Assembly (NCBI GenBank): GCA_014642895.1
Contig: BMJD01000032.1
Span: 1-53,666 of the forward strand
Reading direction: 5' to 3'
Length of the DNA: 53,666 nt
Source of the DNA: Lentibacillus populi
Lineage (GTDB): Bacteria; Bacillota; Bacilli; Bacillales; Amphibacillaceae
Made by a program: the position numbers and the translations under genes. Below are positions 9,358 through 18,726 of this stretch, in pieces (the stretch's first letter is position 1; every line of letters begins with the position of its first letter). The notes beneath the pieces were generated by a model. It saw only the letters and a list, made by a program, of their open reading frames with translations, did no database searches and was not told the origin of the DNA.

Positions 9358-9961
9358 TTGGTAGTAGGATTAGTGGAGCTTGTTATAACCTTCACCATAT
9401 CGGGCTATTGGATTATGTAGTGCTGTTCTTTGGATTAGGAGGCCAAACTATTGATTCGGTATGATTGTAACAGTTGAACCGGATATCTACGTGAAATGCA
9501 TAGGGGGATTTAGGCTTTCTGTTACAGTCTTAGTAACGGAAGGCGGCCTGGTAGCCCTCATTGATTAATAATACATTAAACGCCCTTACAAACTGCCAGG
9601 GCGTTTCTTTGAAAATCCTATCTATAAAATAGTTTATTTGATTGATTAGAAGGATTTATATTTAGATGTCTATTAATTATATCTCGATATAATTCACCCT
9701 TAGTATGAGTCAACTTTAGCCTTTTTATCTAAACCTATATTCCACACCCACTTGAAGGCATTTCATTTTTTGATCCGCTCATGAGGCGGAGATATCTTCA
9801 GTTATTCAACTGTTTAGGGTTCGCTGAATAAATAAAGTCTCCTATTATCCCAAAGAATTTAAGCGTCTTTGTCGAATAAATATGTAATGGAAACACCAAT
9901 TAGCCGATACCTGGGCTCTCCTTGTTCCACCAAGGCAGGAATGGAGTCACCTCAGATAGGA
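9358..9961. other. gene-poor stretch with one terminator
   Basis: No convincing gene is seen. A short open frame at 9461-9568 (35 codons, starting MIVTVEPDIYV) is of unclear meaning and may be a remnant. At 9578-9606 a terminator-like hairpin (AAACGCCCT / AGGGCGTTT, then TCTTT) follows it. The rest, up to the 3' end of the ABC ATPase gene, is AT-rich without clear signals. Confidence 0.4.
9578..9611 (+). terminator. rho-independent terminator
   Basis: A 9-bp stem, AAACGCCCT with AGGGCGTTT, surrounds an 11-nt loop and is followed by a T-rich stretch. It would terminate plus-strand transcripts from the LacI/GH172 remnant. Confidence 0.6.
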
Positions 9962-11710
9962 CTACTTGCACGGCATAGCTACCCAGTGCCCCTCAGAAAC
10001 CTCATTAAGTTCGGAATTCTCAACATCAAATTTAAATTCTTTGGTCGGTTCGGTCAACAAGGTTCTTTTTTTCTTTGATTCAATTTTTGGATCGGGGATG
10101 GGAATCGCAGATAGCAATGATTTCGTATAATCATGCTGCGGGTTGCTGTATAGTTCTTCGCTTTCAGCAAGTTCTACAATTTTCCCCGCATACATTACAG
10201 CCACTCGATCACTAATATGCTTTACCATAGATAGATCATGGGCAATGAACAGATAGGTTAGCCCAAGACGCTGCTGCAAATCCTCCAATAACTTTACAAT
10301 TTGAGCCTGAATGGACACATCAAGTGCAGATAAGGGTTCGTCACAGACGATAAACTTCGGTTCCACAGCTAGTGCACGTGCAATACCTATACGCTGACGC
10401 TGTCCACCTGAGAATTCATGTGGGTAACGGAAGGCATGTGATGATTCTAGTCCGACCATATCAAGCAGTTCTTCAACTCTCTTCTTCCTAGCCTCCTTAC
10501 TCTTGCTCAATTTATGTATATCTAACGCTTGACCAATAATATCGATCACCCTAAATCGGGGATTAAGCGAAGAATAAGGGTCCTGAAAGATCATTTGCAT
10601 ATGGCGGCGCATTGCTTTCATTTCTCTTTTGGATAACCGGTTTACAGGGACTCCCTGATATAAAATACTGCCATCTGTAGGTTCATTAAGACGTAAAACG
10701 GAACGACCTGTCGTTGATTTGCCAGAACCTGATTCCCCAACTAGACCAAGTGTTTCCCCATGTTGAATATGGAAACTAATATTATCTACTGCTTTTAGGA
10801 CATCTCCTTTACCTAAAATAAAGTGTTGCTTGAGTGATTTGACAGCAAGTAAAGGTCTACTTGGATCCATTTTAGTCTGAATAAGTGGTGCCTTCTTCGG
10901 TTTTTTCTTTTCATTTAAACGTGGCAGCGCATGTAAAAGCTTTAAAGTGTACGGATGCTCGGGGTCGGTAAGTATTGCTTCCGTTTTCCCAGTCTCTACA
11001 ATCTCTCCTTCTTTCATTACAACAACCCGGTCACACATACCAGCAACCACCCCAAGGTCATGTGTAATTAAAATAATTGATGTACCAAAGCGCTCTTGTA
11101 TATTCTTCATCAGTGCTAAAATTTGTGCTTGAATTGTTACATCCAGTGCAGTTGTGGGTTCATCTGCGATCAGTAACGCAGGTCGGCAGGAAAGTGCAAT
11201 AGCAATCACAACGCGTTGCCGCATTCCTCCCGAAAATTCATGGGGGTATTGGTTATAACGACGTTCACTGTCCTTGATACCAACTAGCTCCAGAAGTTCA
11301 ATGGTTTGTTCCTTGGCCTGTTTCTTCGATAATTGTTGATGCTTTATTAAACTTTCAGCTATTTGGTTGCCAATTCGTATCCTTGGATTAAGCGAAGTCA
11401 TTGGATCCTGAAATATCATACCGATATCTCTCCCACGTATCGATTCCATCTCTTTTTCTGTTTTATTGGCAAGATTTTCTCCAAGAAAAGTAATTTCTCC
11501 ATCTTTTATATAAGAAGGTGGTGAGGGGAGCAGGCGCATGATCGCCCGGGCAGTAACACTCTTGCCACTTCCAGATTCTCCTACTATACCAAGAGTTTCT
11601 CCATTATTCAGATCAAAACTAACACCTTTTACGGCTTCAAATTCATCATCTCTAGTTTGAAAGGATACATTTAAATTATTAACTTGCAATATAGGTTCCA
11701 ACTGTTTCAC
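9962..11710 (-). CDS. dipeptide/oligopeptide/nickel ABC importer, fused double ATP-binding protein
   Basis: At 582 residues this is a DppD-DppF (GsiA-like) fusion with two complete ABC domains. Domain 1 (about 8-260) has GESGSGKS, the LSGGQ-equivalent FSGGMRQR and DEPTTALDV. Domain 2 (about 285-555) has [32 protein letters not shown] and [10 protein letters not shown]. Each domain ends with the oligopeptide-type extension ([12 protein letters not shown] and [12 protein letters not shown]). It powers uptake through the permease pair encoded divergently at 11839-14812; the 128-bp gap holds a promoter for the permeases. Fusion of the two ATPases into one chain is known in this family. The start fits the ATG at 11710. 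Confidence 0.92.
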   Translation of the reverse strand: MKQLEPILQVNNLNVSFQTRDDEFEAVKGVSFDLNNGETLGIVGESGSGKSVTARAIMRLLPSPPSYIKDGEITFLGENLANKTEKEMESIRGRDIGMIFQDPMTSLNPRIRIGNQIAESLIKHQQLSKKQAKEQTIELLELVGIKDSERRYNQYPHEFSGGMRQRVVIAIALSCRPALLIADEPTTALDVTIQAQILALMKNIQERFGTSIILITHDLGVVAGMCDRVVVMKEGEIVETGKTEAILTDPEHPYTLKLLHALPRLNEKKKPKKAPLIQTKMDPSRPLLAVKSLKQHFILGKGDVLKAVDNISFHIQHGETLGLVGESGSGKSTTGRSVLRLNEPTDGSILYQGVPVNRLSKREMKAMRRHMQMIFQDPYSSLNPRFRVIDIIGQALDIHKLSKSKEARKKRVEELLDMVGLESSHAFRYPHEFSGGQRQRIGIARALAVEPKFIVCDEPLSALDVSIQAQIVKLLEDLQQRLGLTYLFIAHDLSMVKHISDRVAVMYAGKIVELAESEELYSNPQHDYTKSLLSAIPIPDPKIESKKKRTLLTEPTKEFKFDVENSELNEVSEGHWVAMPCK

Positions 11711-11754
11711 CTGCCATATCCATCATTAAAAATACTATTGTAGAATCCTGAGTA

Positions 11755-11781
11755 TTGACATCGGATTAGTAATATTATAAA
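11755..11781 (+). promoter_or_regulatory. sigma-A-like promoter of the ABC permease operon
   Basis: A perfect TTGACA at 11755-11760 is followed 15 bp later by TATAAA at 11776-11781, in an AT-rich divergent intergenic region. The spacer is 2 bp short of ideal, so the true -10 may be a neighbouring TA-rich hexamer. Confidence 0.5.
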
Positions 11782-11838
11782 GTTTACTATATAACTAGGG
11801 TTTTTGCAAATTTAATGGAAATAAAGGGGGTACATTTT

Positions 11839-13278
11839 GTGGAGGGTGGTGACGTCAAAACTGCTGATCTACCAGGGTTGATTCCATATACGTATGGAAA
11901 GATGCAACACAGGCATACATATCAATTTATCCTGTTTATTTTGGGCTTGCCAGTTTATTTATATGTGTTTGTCATCTATTTATTCCGAAAGAAAAATGAT
12001 GCGTATTTTTCTATACGTGAAGAAATAAAACAATCCTTGCTTTCATCAGAATATAGTGAAAGAATGAAGCTGGAATTTAAGGATGAGCTAGTACAGAAAC
12101 GGAAATTTTTTAATACTGATATAAGTGAAAAGCAAATAGATAATCAAGTGGAGAAGTGGACAGCTGAGTATTTTGACAAAACACTTGCTGAAAAGACAAC
12201 AAAAAAATTAAAAGAACAAGGAAGAGAAAGGGTAACATTTGCTGGCACCTTTCAACAGCTTTTATTAAAACGACTGTTTTTATATTTATCGTTTATTCCG
12301 GGACTGCTTATGTATAGCTTCATTCTTTTATATAGTAACCCTTACATCAAATATTTGGTTGAACGACTGTTCATGACGATATTTGTTGTGGTCGGTGTTG
12401 TATTTTTTGTGTTTACTATTTTGTACTTATCACCGTTTGATCCGGCGGCTAATATTCTTGGAGAAACGGCAACAAAAGATCAGATTGCAGCGTTTAATCA
12501 TTTGCATGGGCTTGATCAACCTTATTTTATTCAATTGTGGGAAGCGATGAAAGGAATTGCCACGTTTGATCTTGGACTGTCCTTTGAAGGAAAAGAGGAT
12601 GTAGCGGCAAGTATTGCTAACCGGTTTCCTGTAACCTTTAAATTAACTGTAATCTCATTAATTATGGCAGTATTGGTTGCTATCCCAATTGGAATCATTT
12701 CAGCGATGAAACGTAACTCATTTTTGGACTATACATTCATGTTTATTGCGTTGATAGGATTGTCTATTCCAAATTTCTGGCAAGGCCTTTTATTCATATT
12801 AGGCTTCTCAATCAAACTGAAATGGTTGCCAGCTACGTTTAATCCGGAGAGCTGGTTATCCATGATTATGCCTGTCATTGTACTTGGCACAGCACTTACG
12901 GCATCTGTTGCAAGGATGACGCGTTCATCGATGCTTGAAGTGATTAACGAAGATTATATTATAACTGCTAAATCAAAAGGACTAAGTCAGTCACAGGTTT
13001 TACGTAAGCACGCGATCGGTAATGCAATGATACCGATTATTACGGTGATTGGTTTGTTATTTGGTGGAATGCTAGGCGGGGCGGCGGTTACAGAGAAAGT
13101 GTTTAATATAAGCGGTATAGGCAGTTACATCGTTGACAAGCAATTTATTCCCGACATCCCAGCGATCATGGGAGGTGTTGTCTATGTTGCGATTACAATT
13201 TCTTTAGTCAATGTGATTATTGATATTATGTATGCATTTTTTGACCCGCGTATCCGCTCAAAGATGAAACAATATTAA
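11839..13278 (+). CDS. DppB-type ABC permease with long N-terminal extension
   Basis: The C-terminal 300 residues are a normal DppB/OppB permease: ERLFMTIFVVVGVVFFVFTILYL as first helix, LGLDQPYFIQ-like loop, and an EAA motif (VINEDYIITAKSKGLSQSQVL). Ahead of this lie about 170 extra residues: a helix near residues 30-50, a charged, probably coiled-coil segment of about 95 residues, and a second helix near 150-167. The family usually starts at the first permease helix. I prefer the GTG at 11839, preceded by AAAGGGGG at 8 nt, over the ATG 24 bp upstream, which has no ribosome site. It forms the channel with the next gene and receives substrate from the lipoprotein at 14836. Confidence 0.88.
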   Translation: MEGGDVKTADLPGLIPYTYGKMQHRHTYQFILFILGLPVYLYVFVIYLFRKKNDAYFSIREEIKQSLLSSEYSERMKLEFKDELVQKRKFFNTDISEKQIDNQVEKWTAEYFDKTLAEKTTKKLKEQGRERVTFAGTFQQLLLKRLFLYLSFIPGLLMYSFILLYSNPYIKYLVERLFMTIFVVVGVVFFVFTILYLSPFDPAANILGETATKDQIAAFNHLHGLDQPYFIQLWEAMKGIATFDLGLSFEGKEDVAASIANRFPVTFKLTVISLIMAVLVAIPIGIISAMKRNSFLDYTFMFIALIGLSIPNFWQGLLFILGFSIKLKWLPATFNPESWLSMIMPVIVLGTALTASVARMTRSSMLEVINEDYIITAKSKGLSQSQVLRKHAIGNAMIPIITVIGLLFGGMLGGAAVTEKVFNISGIGSYIVDKQFIPDIPAIMGGVVYVAITISLVNVIIDIMYAFFDPRIRSKMKQY

Positions 13279-13291
13279 AGCAGGTGCAGCA

Positions 13292-14812
13292 ATGTTAAAT
13301 ATTAAAGGGAAAGTTCACGAGAATAAAAACGAACATGAACATGCATTGAAGTTATATGTTGAATATACACAGGCCAATTTCACTTGTATCCTGTCGCTGA
13401 TTGTTACCATTGTTTTGTTATTGGCCAGTATCGATATAACTAGTCTTACTATAAAACCTTATTTGTTTATAGCTTTTGTCGCGTATGCAATATTTACAGG
13501 GATGCAAATTGTTATTACACAAAAGATAAAAAAAGACCTGTTAATGTTGGGGGAAATACAAAAACATACAAGAAAATGGGGGTATATTCAACTCTTCAGT
13601 ATATTAACAGGAAATATTTTTATAGTTATTTTTGCCCTTAATTTAATAAAAATGAAACAGACACCGGAATACACCTTTGCTGTATATATGGTGCTTACAC
13701 AGATAGCGATAATCGCCATTTCAGCGCTGAATGTCTTTAAGCCTTATGTTGCGAATCTATTTCCTATAGCCATGATTGTTCTATTTATCATTACACTATT
13801 TCAGATAGCTGTTCTTTTCATTGTTGCGAGATACGCAAACGGACATACAGTGGATCAACGAATGATATTTATTGTGATTCCGCTTTTTATCATTTCTGTT
13901 ACTGGGAATTTCTTTGCCTTATTACTGGGATGCAGTTTGCTTATTAAAATCCGCAACAACTATAGGCCGGGTACAGGTAAGTGGAATGGGATTTGGGAAA
14001 AAATATCCCAAAATATGACGGCGATGTTAGGTATGCTTTTTATCATCGTAGCGTTTTCCATATCAATTTGCAGCTATTTCACGTTTGACTATGATATGGC
14101 GGTTGAAAATAATTACAGTGCGATTCTTCAGTCACCAAGTCCGGCTTATCCGCTTGGTACGGATAATTTTGGTAGAGATGTATTTTCAAGAATTGTATTT
14201 GGTGCACGAATATCGCTTGTTGTGGGCATAGCATCGACTGCAATCCCAGCAGTTATCGGGGGGATATTTGGGGCATTAGCAGGCTATTATAGTCAGCGAA
14301 CAGACAATATAATAATGCGGTTACTTGACGTACTGTATGCCATCCCTGGTCTGCTGTTGGCGATCGCAATCATTGCTGCTTTTGGGGCAAACACGATTAA
14401 TTTAATCCTTGCACTTAGTGTTGGTTCTATCCCTACCTATGCAAGAACGATGCGGGCAAATGTATTGATGGTGTCGAATTATGAGTTTGTGGATTCTGCT
14501 CGTGCGCTTGGTTCAAGTGATTTATCGATTATTTTTAAATATATTGTTCCAAATTCACTGGCGCCAATGATTGTTAAGGCAACACTCACAATTGGTGGAG
14601 CTGTTATTGCAACAAGCAGTCTCAGCTATCTTGGGCTTGGTGTAGAACCACATATTCCGGAATGGGGAAACATTTTAAAACTGGGTAGTGAATACCTGGA
14701 GTCTAATTCCTATCTGGCAATCTTTCCAGGCTTTGCTATTATTGCGCTTGTATTGTCATTTAATTTTTTAGGAGATGCATTGCGGGATGCACTTGATCCG
14801 AAAATGGATTAA
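13292..14812 (+). CDS. DppC-type ABC permease with extra N-terminal membrane domain
   Basis: Residues from about 240 onward match DppC/OppC: the first helix, then PLGTDNFGRDVFSRIVFGAR, the inner helices, and the EAA motif YEFVDSARALGSSDLSIIFKY. The first 230 residues are not part of the standard permease; they add about six hydrophobic helices separated by short loops. Total length is 506 against the usual 280-300. The partner permease is also extended, which suggests a shared architecture rather than chance fusion. It begins 13 bp after the preceding stop with an AGGTG-type site and is translated in the same operon. Confidence 0.88.
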   Translation: MLNIKGKVHENKNEHEHALKLYVEYTQANFTCILSLIVTIVLLLASIDITSLTIKPYLFIAFVAYAIFTGMQIVITQKIKKDLLMLGEIQKHTRKWGYIQLFSILTGNIFIVIFALNLIKMKQTPEYTFAVYMVLTQIAIIAISALNVFKPYVANLFPIAMIVLFIITLFQIAVLFIVARYANGHTVDQRMIFIVIPLFIISVTGNFFALLLGCSLLIKIRNNYRPGTGKWNGIWEKISQNMTAMLGMLFIIVAFSISICSYFTFDYDMAVENNYSAILQSPSPAYPLGTDNFGRDVFSRIVFGARISLVVGIASTAIPAVIGGIFGALAGYYSQRTDNIIMRLLDVLYAIPGLLLAIAIIAAFGANTINLILALSVGSIPTYARTMRANVLMVSNYEFVDSARALGSSDLSIIFKYIVPNSLAPMIVKATLTIGGAVIATSSLSYLGLGVEPHIPEWGNILKLGSEYLESNSYLAIFPGFAIIALVLSFNFLGDALRDALDPKMD

Positions 14813-14835
14813 ATAAATATCAGGGGGAGTTCAGA

Positions 14836-16650
14836 TTGAAGAAAAGACTATTACTTGTATTGTTTAGCTTGATTTTGTTATTGACTGCTTGTATAGAAAC
14901 AAAATCAGAAGTTTCTAAAGAAAAAGATGCCGACTCGGATAAAAATTCAGACGGGTCAAATCCGGAAATCGAAATACTTGGAATGAGCAGTTCAGAAGAT
15001 GATATAAATATTGTTCGTGACCAGCTGATTAAAAATGGCTTTGATGTAAAACTGAATCTACAGCCGGATTATGGCAGTTTTAAAGCGCAGCAAGACGCTG
15101 GAAATTTTGACGTTGCATTATCAAGTTGGACAACAGTAACGGGAAATCCGGATTATGCGGTCCGGTCTCTATTTAAAACCGGTGGTGACTATAGTATTCT
15201 TGCTGATGACGAAATTGACAAACTGATTGATCAAGCAGGTATCGAAACACCTGAAGAATACGTGGAAACGTATAAGCAGTTAGAGCAGAAGCTTGTATTT
15301 GATAAAGCATATATCGTTCCACTTTATGGTTCCTTTAAAACGCAAGGCATTAACACGGACATATTGGATAAGGATTCTATTAGACTCTCAAAATCCCGTG
15401 CACTTGCCTGGGAAACAATTGATTTCAAGGATAAATCAAAACGGGATAAAGATCCACTTATGCTATCACAGGAAAGTTCAACGCTAACATCACTGGATCC
15501 GATTAAAGGAAATGACGGTTCCATCAATACGATTAATACAAATATGTATGTACGTATTGTAAATCTGACGGATGATGATGAAGTTACTTCAGACGGATCA
15601 CTCAGTTATAATTTCGGCATAGCGGAAGGTAACTCTGACTATTACTTTTTATTAAGGGATGATATTAATTTTGCTGAAATCAAGGATGGCAAGGCAGTAG
15701 ATACAGGGGAACGCGTTGGTGCCGATGATGTAATTTTCTCCTTAAACAGGGCAAAAGACAAAAATTCTGTTCCCGATCATCGAACATATACGTTACATGA
15801 ACATATTAAAGATGTCGAAGTAGTAACAGATCTTGATGCACTGGAAGCTGTTACGATATCTGGTGGGGACGATACGATAAAAGCAGCACTAGAAAAAGGG
15901 CTGGATACAGATATTAATGAACTTGTTTCCGATAAGAACAAAGCGAATAATGAAGCAGGAAAATATCAAGTTATAAAACTGACAACAACGGAACCATTTC
16001 CACAAGTACTAAACTATTTGGCACATCAATCTGCAGGCATTGTATCCAAAAAACAAGTGGAAAGTATTAATACGTACGATGTTGATTCCTACGATGTAAA
16101 CAAAGATATTGCTTATGGTGACCAGGATACAGTAACAGAAGGTGACAAGTACAATAATACGTTGTATGCAAGCGGTCCATACATTTTATCTTCCAAAGAT
16201 AATTATGAAGCAACCTTTTATAAAAATCCCGCTTACATGAAAGATACAGAACATGAACCGAAAATTTCTACTGTTAAAGTCCGCTTTATCAAAGATGCGG
16301 ATAGTACACTTTCTGCATTACGCAACAGTGAAATTTATTTATACTATGGTGTTCCGGAAACCAAATACGATGTTGTTGATAAGGATGATAAATTAACGAG
16401 ACAAAGTATTGAAAGCAATGCAGTAACCTACTTATTATTCAATACGGAAAACAGGGAAGTAGCTGAAAGTGAAAATTTGCGAAAAGCTGTTTTGTACTCG
16501 ATTAATCAAGATGAGTTTCTTGACTTCTATCATGGTAACAAATTAAAGGCTTCTTCAACGGTTAGTCCGCTTGTAGATACTGGAAATGAACTGAAATCTG
16601 ATCCGGAAAAGGTGAAAAAATACCTAAAGAAGTATAAAGATAACAAGTAA
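14836..16650 (+). CDS. peptide/nickel-type substrate-binding lipoprotein, circularly permuted
   Basis: A lipoprotein signal (lipobox LLTAC, Cys19) and an acidic linker precede a two-block SBP_bac_5 fold in reversed order. Residues 43-197 correspond to the normal C-terminal part of DppA-like receptors (ALSSWTTVTGNPDYAVRSLF, then IDKLIDQAGIETPEEYVETY). Residues 207-604 correspond to the normal N-terminal and middle parts (STLTSLDPIKG, ADDVIFSLNRAKD, YASGPYIL, YLLFNTENREV) and end at SDPEKVKKYLKKYK, which in ordinary family members runs straight into the part found here at the N-terminus. No residues appear missing. It should deliver substrate to the two extended permeases. The gene follows dppC by 23 bp with a GGGGGAG site. 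Confidence 0.88.
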   Translation: MKKRLLLVLFSLILLLTACIETKSEVSKEKDADSDKNSDGSNPEIEILGMSSSEDDINIVRDQLIKNGFDVKLNLQPDYGSFKAQQDAGNFDVALSSWTTVTGNPDYAVRSLFKTGGDYSILADDEIDKLIDQAGIETPEEYVETYKQLEQKLVFDKAYIVPLYGSFKTQGINTDILDKDSIRLSKSRALAWETIDFKDKSKRDKDPLMLSQESSTLTSLDPIKGNDGSINTINTNMYVRIVNLTDDDEVTSDGSLSYNFGIAEGNSDYYFLLRDDINFAEIKDGKAVDTGERVGADDVIFSLNRAKDKNSVPDHRTYTLHEHIKDVEVVTDLDALEAVTISGGDDTIKAALEKGLDTDINELVSDKNKANNEAGKYQVIKLTTTEPFPQVLNYLAHQSAGIVSKKQVESINTYDVDSYDVNKDIAYGDQDTVTEGDKYNNTLYASGPYILSSKDNYEATFYKNPAYMKDTEHEPKISTVKVRFIKDADSTLSALRNSEIYLYYGVPETKYDVVDKDDKLTRQSIESNAVTYLLFNTENREVAESENLRKAVLYSINQDEFLDFYHGNKLKASSTVSPLVDTGNELKSDPEKVKKYLKKYKDNK

Positions 16651-16670
16651 GCAATAAGAGATTATTTTAA

Positions 16671-16708
16671 GAGACTGTCCCAGAATGATTGTTGTTGGGG
16701 CAGTCTCT
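16671..16708 (+). terminator. terminator of the ABC importer operon
   Basis: Arms GAGACTGTCCC and GGGGCAGTCTC pair with one wobble or bulge around a 9-nt loop, starting 20 bp after the receptor stop codon. A short T-poor tail follows, so efficiency is uncertain. Confidence 0.6.
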
Positions 16709-16901
16709 GTGTTTCCGGTTTTCGAAATTATAGAGTGACCGGGCTTAGGTGGAGTAGGGATTAAGGTTGAGATTCTAACTGCTGTTATTTTGACAATGTG
16801 TTGTTTAACAGGGACAGAAAAATTACCCATGAATATTGCGGTATCGAGTAAGTACAGTCCAAACATTCCGCAACACATTTATAAAGATTGTAAAAGACAG
16901 C

Positions 16902-17003
16902 CTACTCGGCGGTGACTATGGAGATGCTGACCGGGATCTAGCACCAGTTTTGATATTCTTAGTAAGTGAGGCTTCCAATTTTATTACCAGTCAACTAAAA
17001 TAG
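16902..17003 (+). pseudogene. 3' fragment of a short-chain dehydrogenase gene
   Basis: Thirty-three codons end in TAG and read [20 protein letters not shown] then ASNFITSQ. This is the typical end segment of classical SDR enzymes (G-x-x-EDLAP-x-x-x-FLxS-x-x-S-x-FITGQ). A second open stretch in another frame lies just before it (about 16738-16914), ending IPQHIYKDC. Signature NAG and YxxxK motifs are absent. It is a truncated, frameshifted relic. Confidence 0.5.
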
Positions 17004-17300
17004 GAATCGTTGTCGTACTCCTTAATGTTTCTTGCGACAAACATTTATCGAACTGAGCTCATTCCACCTACTGGGGCTGTCTAGTAACCCTAAATCTAAA
17101 GCCAAAATCAGAGACCAAAGCTGCATTGTACGCAGCAATGTTTCAGTCTGTGAATGGTTGTTAATATAGAGAATAATACTCATTAATATATTAACACTAC
17201 TAGTAGTCAGGTTTACGTTCTAATTGATTAGTAGTACCATCCTGACGACTGACCCCCCATGTATGCATTTTCAGTGCATAAAATATTTAAATCTTTATTC
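17004..17300. other. intergenic, nothing recognised
   Basis: No gene or RNA is recognised between the SDR relic and the Pho-box promoter. Short imperfect inverted repeats occur (for example GCTGC/GCAGC near 17131) but none has a clear role. Confidence 0.3.
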
Positions 17301-17360
17301 TTTACAAAATTCATACATCTTATTAACTTATACTTAATGTTCTATTAGTAATATTATAAT
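17301..17360 (+). promoter_or_regulatory. PhoP-activated promoter with four tandem Pho boxes
   Basis: Four TTAACA-like hexamers, TTTACA, CATACA, TTAACT and TTAATG, start at 17301, 17312, 17323 and 17334, each exactly 11 bp apart. A TATAAT -10 follows at 17355-17360, 15 bp after the last box. In Bacillus, PhoP dimers bind such 11-bp repeats in place of a -35 element. The arrangement predicts induction of the downstream secreted phosphatase under phosphate starvation. Confidence 0.75.
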
Positions 17361-17393
17361 TGACTGATTAAAAAAGATATTGGGGGATTTTAT

Positions 17394-18482
17394 ATGAGAG
17401 TGACTAAATTAATGCTTATTGCAGTTATTTTAATTGCAGTGATGAATGGGTTTAACAGCTCAGCCGTAGCAGAACCAAACGACAATATGAAGCTTCAATT
17501 TAATTCCGATGGAAAGTTTAAAATTGTACAGTTTAACGATATGCAAGATGACGAGAATATCGACCCTAGAACTGTAAAACTAATGGAAAAAGTACTTGAT
17601 GACGAAAAGCCCGATCTAGTTGTGTTGAATGGGGACAGTATAAATGGTGATATGGAAACATCTAGAGAGGTCATGAAGGCTATCAACAATATTGCTCAGC
17701 CAATGGAAGAAAGAGGGGTGAAGTGGGTCGTCACTTTCGGTAACCACGACGCGGATCATACATCGAAGACCGGTGTTGATGAGGAAGATATGCTAGATAT
17801 ATATATGTCTTACAGATATAATCTGAACAAGCCGAAAGCGAAGGATATCACTGGGACTGGTAACACAAATCTGTTAATCCAGGATTCCAAGGGAAAGAAT
17901 GCAGCATTCAATATTTGGTTGTTTGACAGCGGGAGATATGCTCCAGAGGAAATGGCCGGACAAGATTTTGAAGGGTACCCAAATTGGGACTGGCTCCGTT
18001 TTGATCAAATAAAATGGTACTACGAGACTTCGCAAAAGTTAGAACACCAAACTGGCCATAAAGTCCCATCACTCGCATTTATGCATATTCCTCTTCAAGA
18101 GTTTGAATATATGTGGTACGCGAGCCCAAGTGAAAGAACAGAAGAGAGCCATGCCAAAGCTGTCGAGAAGCATGATATCACAGGAGAAAAGAACGAATGC
18201 GTGTGCTCTGGTCCGTTTAACAGTGGCATGTTTGCTGCTATGCTAGAAAGGGGTGACGTGGAAGGCGTCTTTTCTGGCCATGACCATGTGAATACTTATG
18301 ACGGCAACTATTACGGAATCAAGTTGGGCTATGCGGGAAGCACAGGATTCGGCACCTATGGTTTGGGGGGGAATGAAGATCACAGATTGCGCGGCGCAAG
18401 GGTGTTTAATCTCCAAGAAGACAAAAGAGATGTTTTGGTTGAAACCCACATGGTTTTTGCAAAAGATTATGGCATTCAATAA
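17394..18482 (+). CDS. secreted metallophosphoesterase (Dcr2/purple acid phosphatase-like)
   Basis: A Sec-type signal peptide (residues 1-27, ending SSAVA) is followed by a calcineurin-type phosphoesterase domain. Metal-binding blocks are visible: FNDMQ (D49), LNGDS (N79, D81), GNHD (116-119), FMHIP (H231) and GHDH (295-298). Motif I is normally DxH; here the second position is Gln51, as D-M-Q, which may alter the first metal site. The protein (362 residues) should act outside the membrane on phosphate esters or diesters. Its promoter carries Pho boxes and its neighbours are other phosphatases, supporting a phosphate-scavenging role. A strong terminator follows, so it is monocistronic. Confidence 0.88.
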   Translation: MRVTKLMLIAVILIAVMNGFNSSAVAEPNDNMKLQFNSDGKFKIVQFNDMQDDENIDPRTVKLMEKVLDDEKPDLVVLNGDSINGDMETSREVMKAINNIAQPMEERGVKWVVTFGNHDADHTSKTGVDEEDMLDIYMSYRYNLNKPKAKDITGTGNTNLLIQDSKGKNAAFNIWLFDSGRYAPEEMAGQDFEGYPNWDWLRFDQIKWYYETSQKLEHQTGHKVPSLAFMHIPLQEFEYMWYASPSERTEESHAKAVEKHDITGEKNECVCSGPFNSGMFAAMLERGDVEGVFSGHDHVNTYDGNYYGIKLGYAGSTGFGTYGLGGNEDHRLRGARVFNLQEDKRDVLVETHMVFAKDYGIQ

Positions 18483-18513
18483 GAGAAAACTGATTAAAAT
18501 GAACACGTCTATC

Positions 18514-18565
18514 AGGGACATTACTCCAGCAAAGAGACATTTGCTGGAGTAATGTCCCTCTTTTT
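18514..18565 (+). terminator. strong rho-independent terminator
   Basis: A perfect 20-bp stem (AGGGACATTACTCCAGCAAA and its complement) with a 6-nt loop is followed by CTTTTT. It ends the metallophosphatase transcript. Confidence 0.9.
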
Positions 18566-18726
18566 AAGGGCGACAAGACAACTATTTAAAGAAATGACTC
18601 TTTTTGAAAAATTTCACGATAACTTTCTTTATTTTAGAATAGTCCCCAAACGTAAAGAAAAAGTGCTTCCCCCAATGATTAAGATGGAATAATTTGGCGG
18701 TACTCGAAACTGCTAAAATAAAAATG

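Noticed and set aside
16624-16878. Minus-strand 84-codon frame over the ABC terminator region
   Set aside because: It overlaps the receptor's 3' end and terminator, has no ribosome site, and the plus strand there better fits SDR relic sequence.
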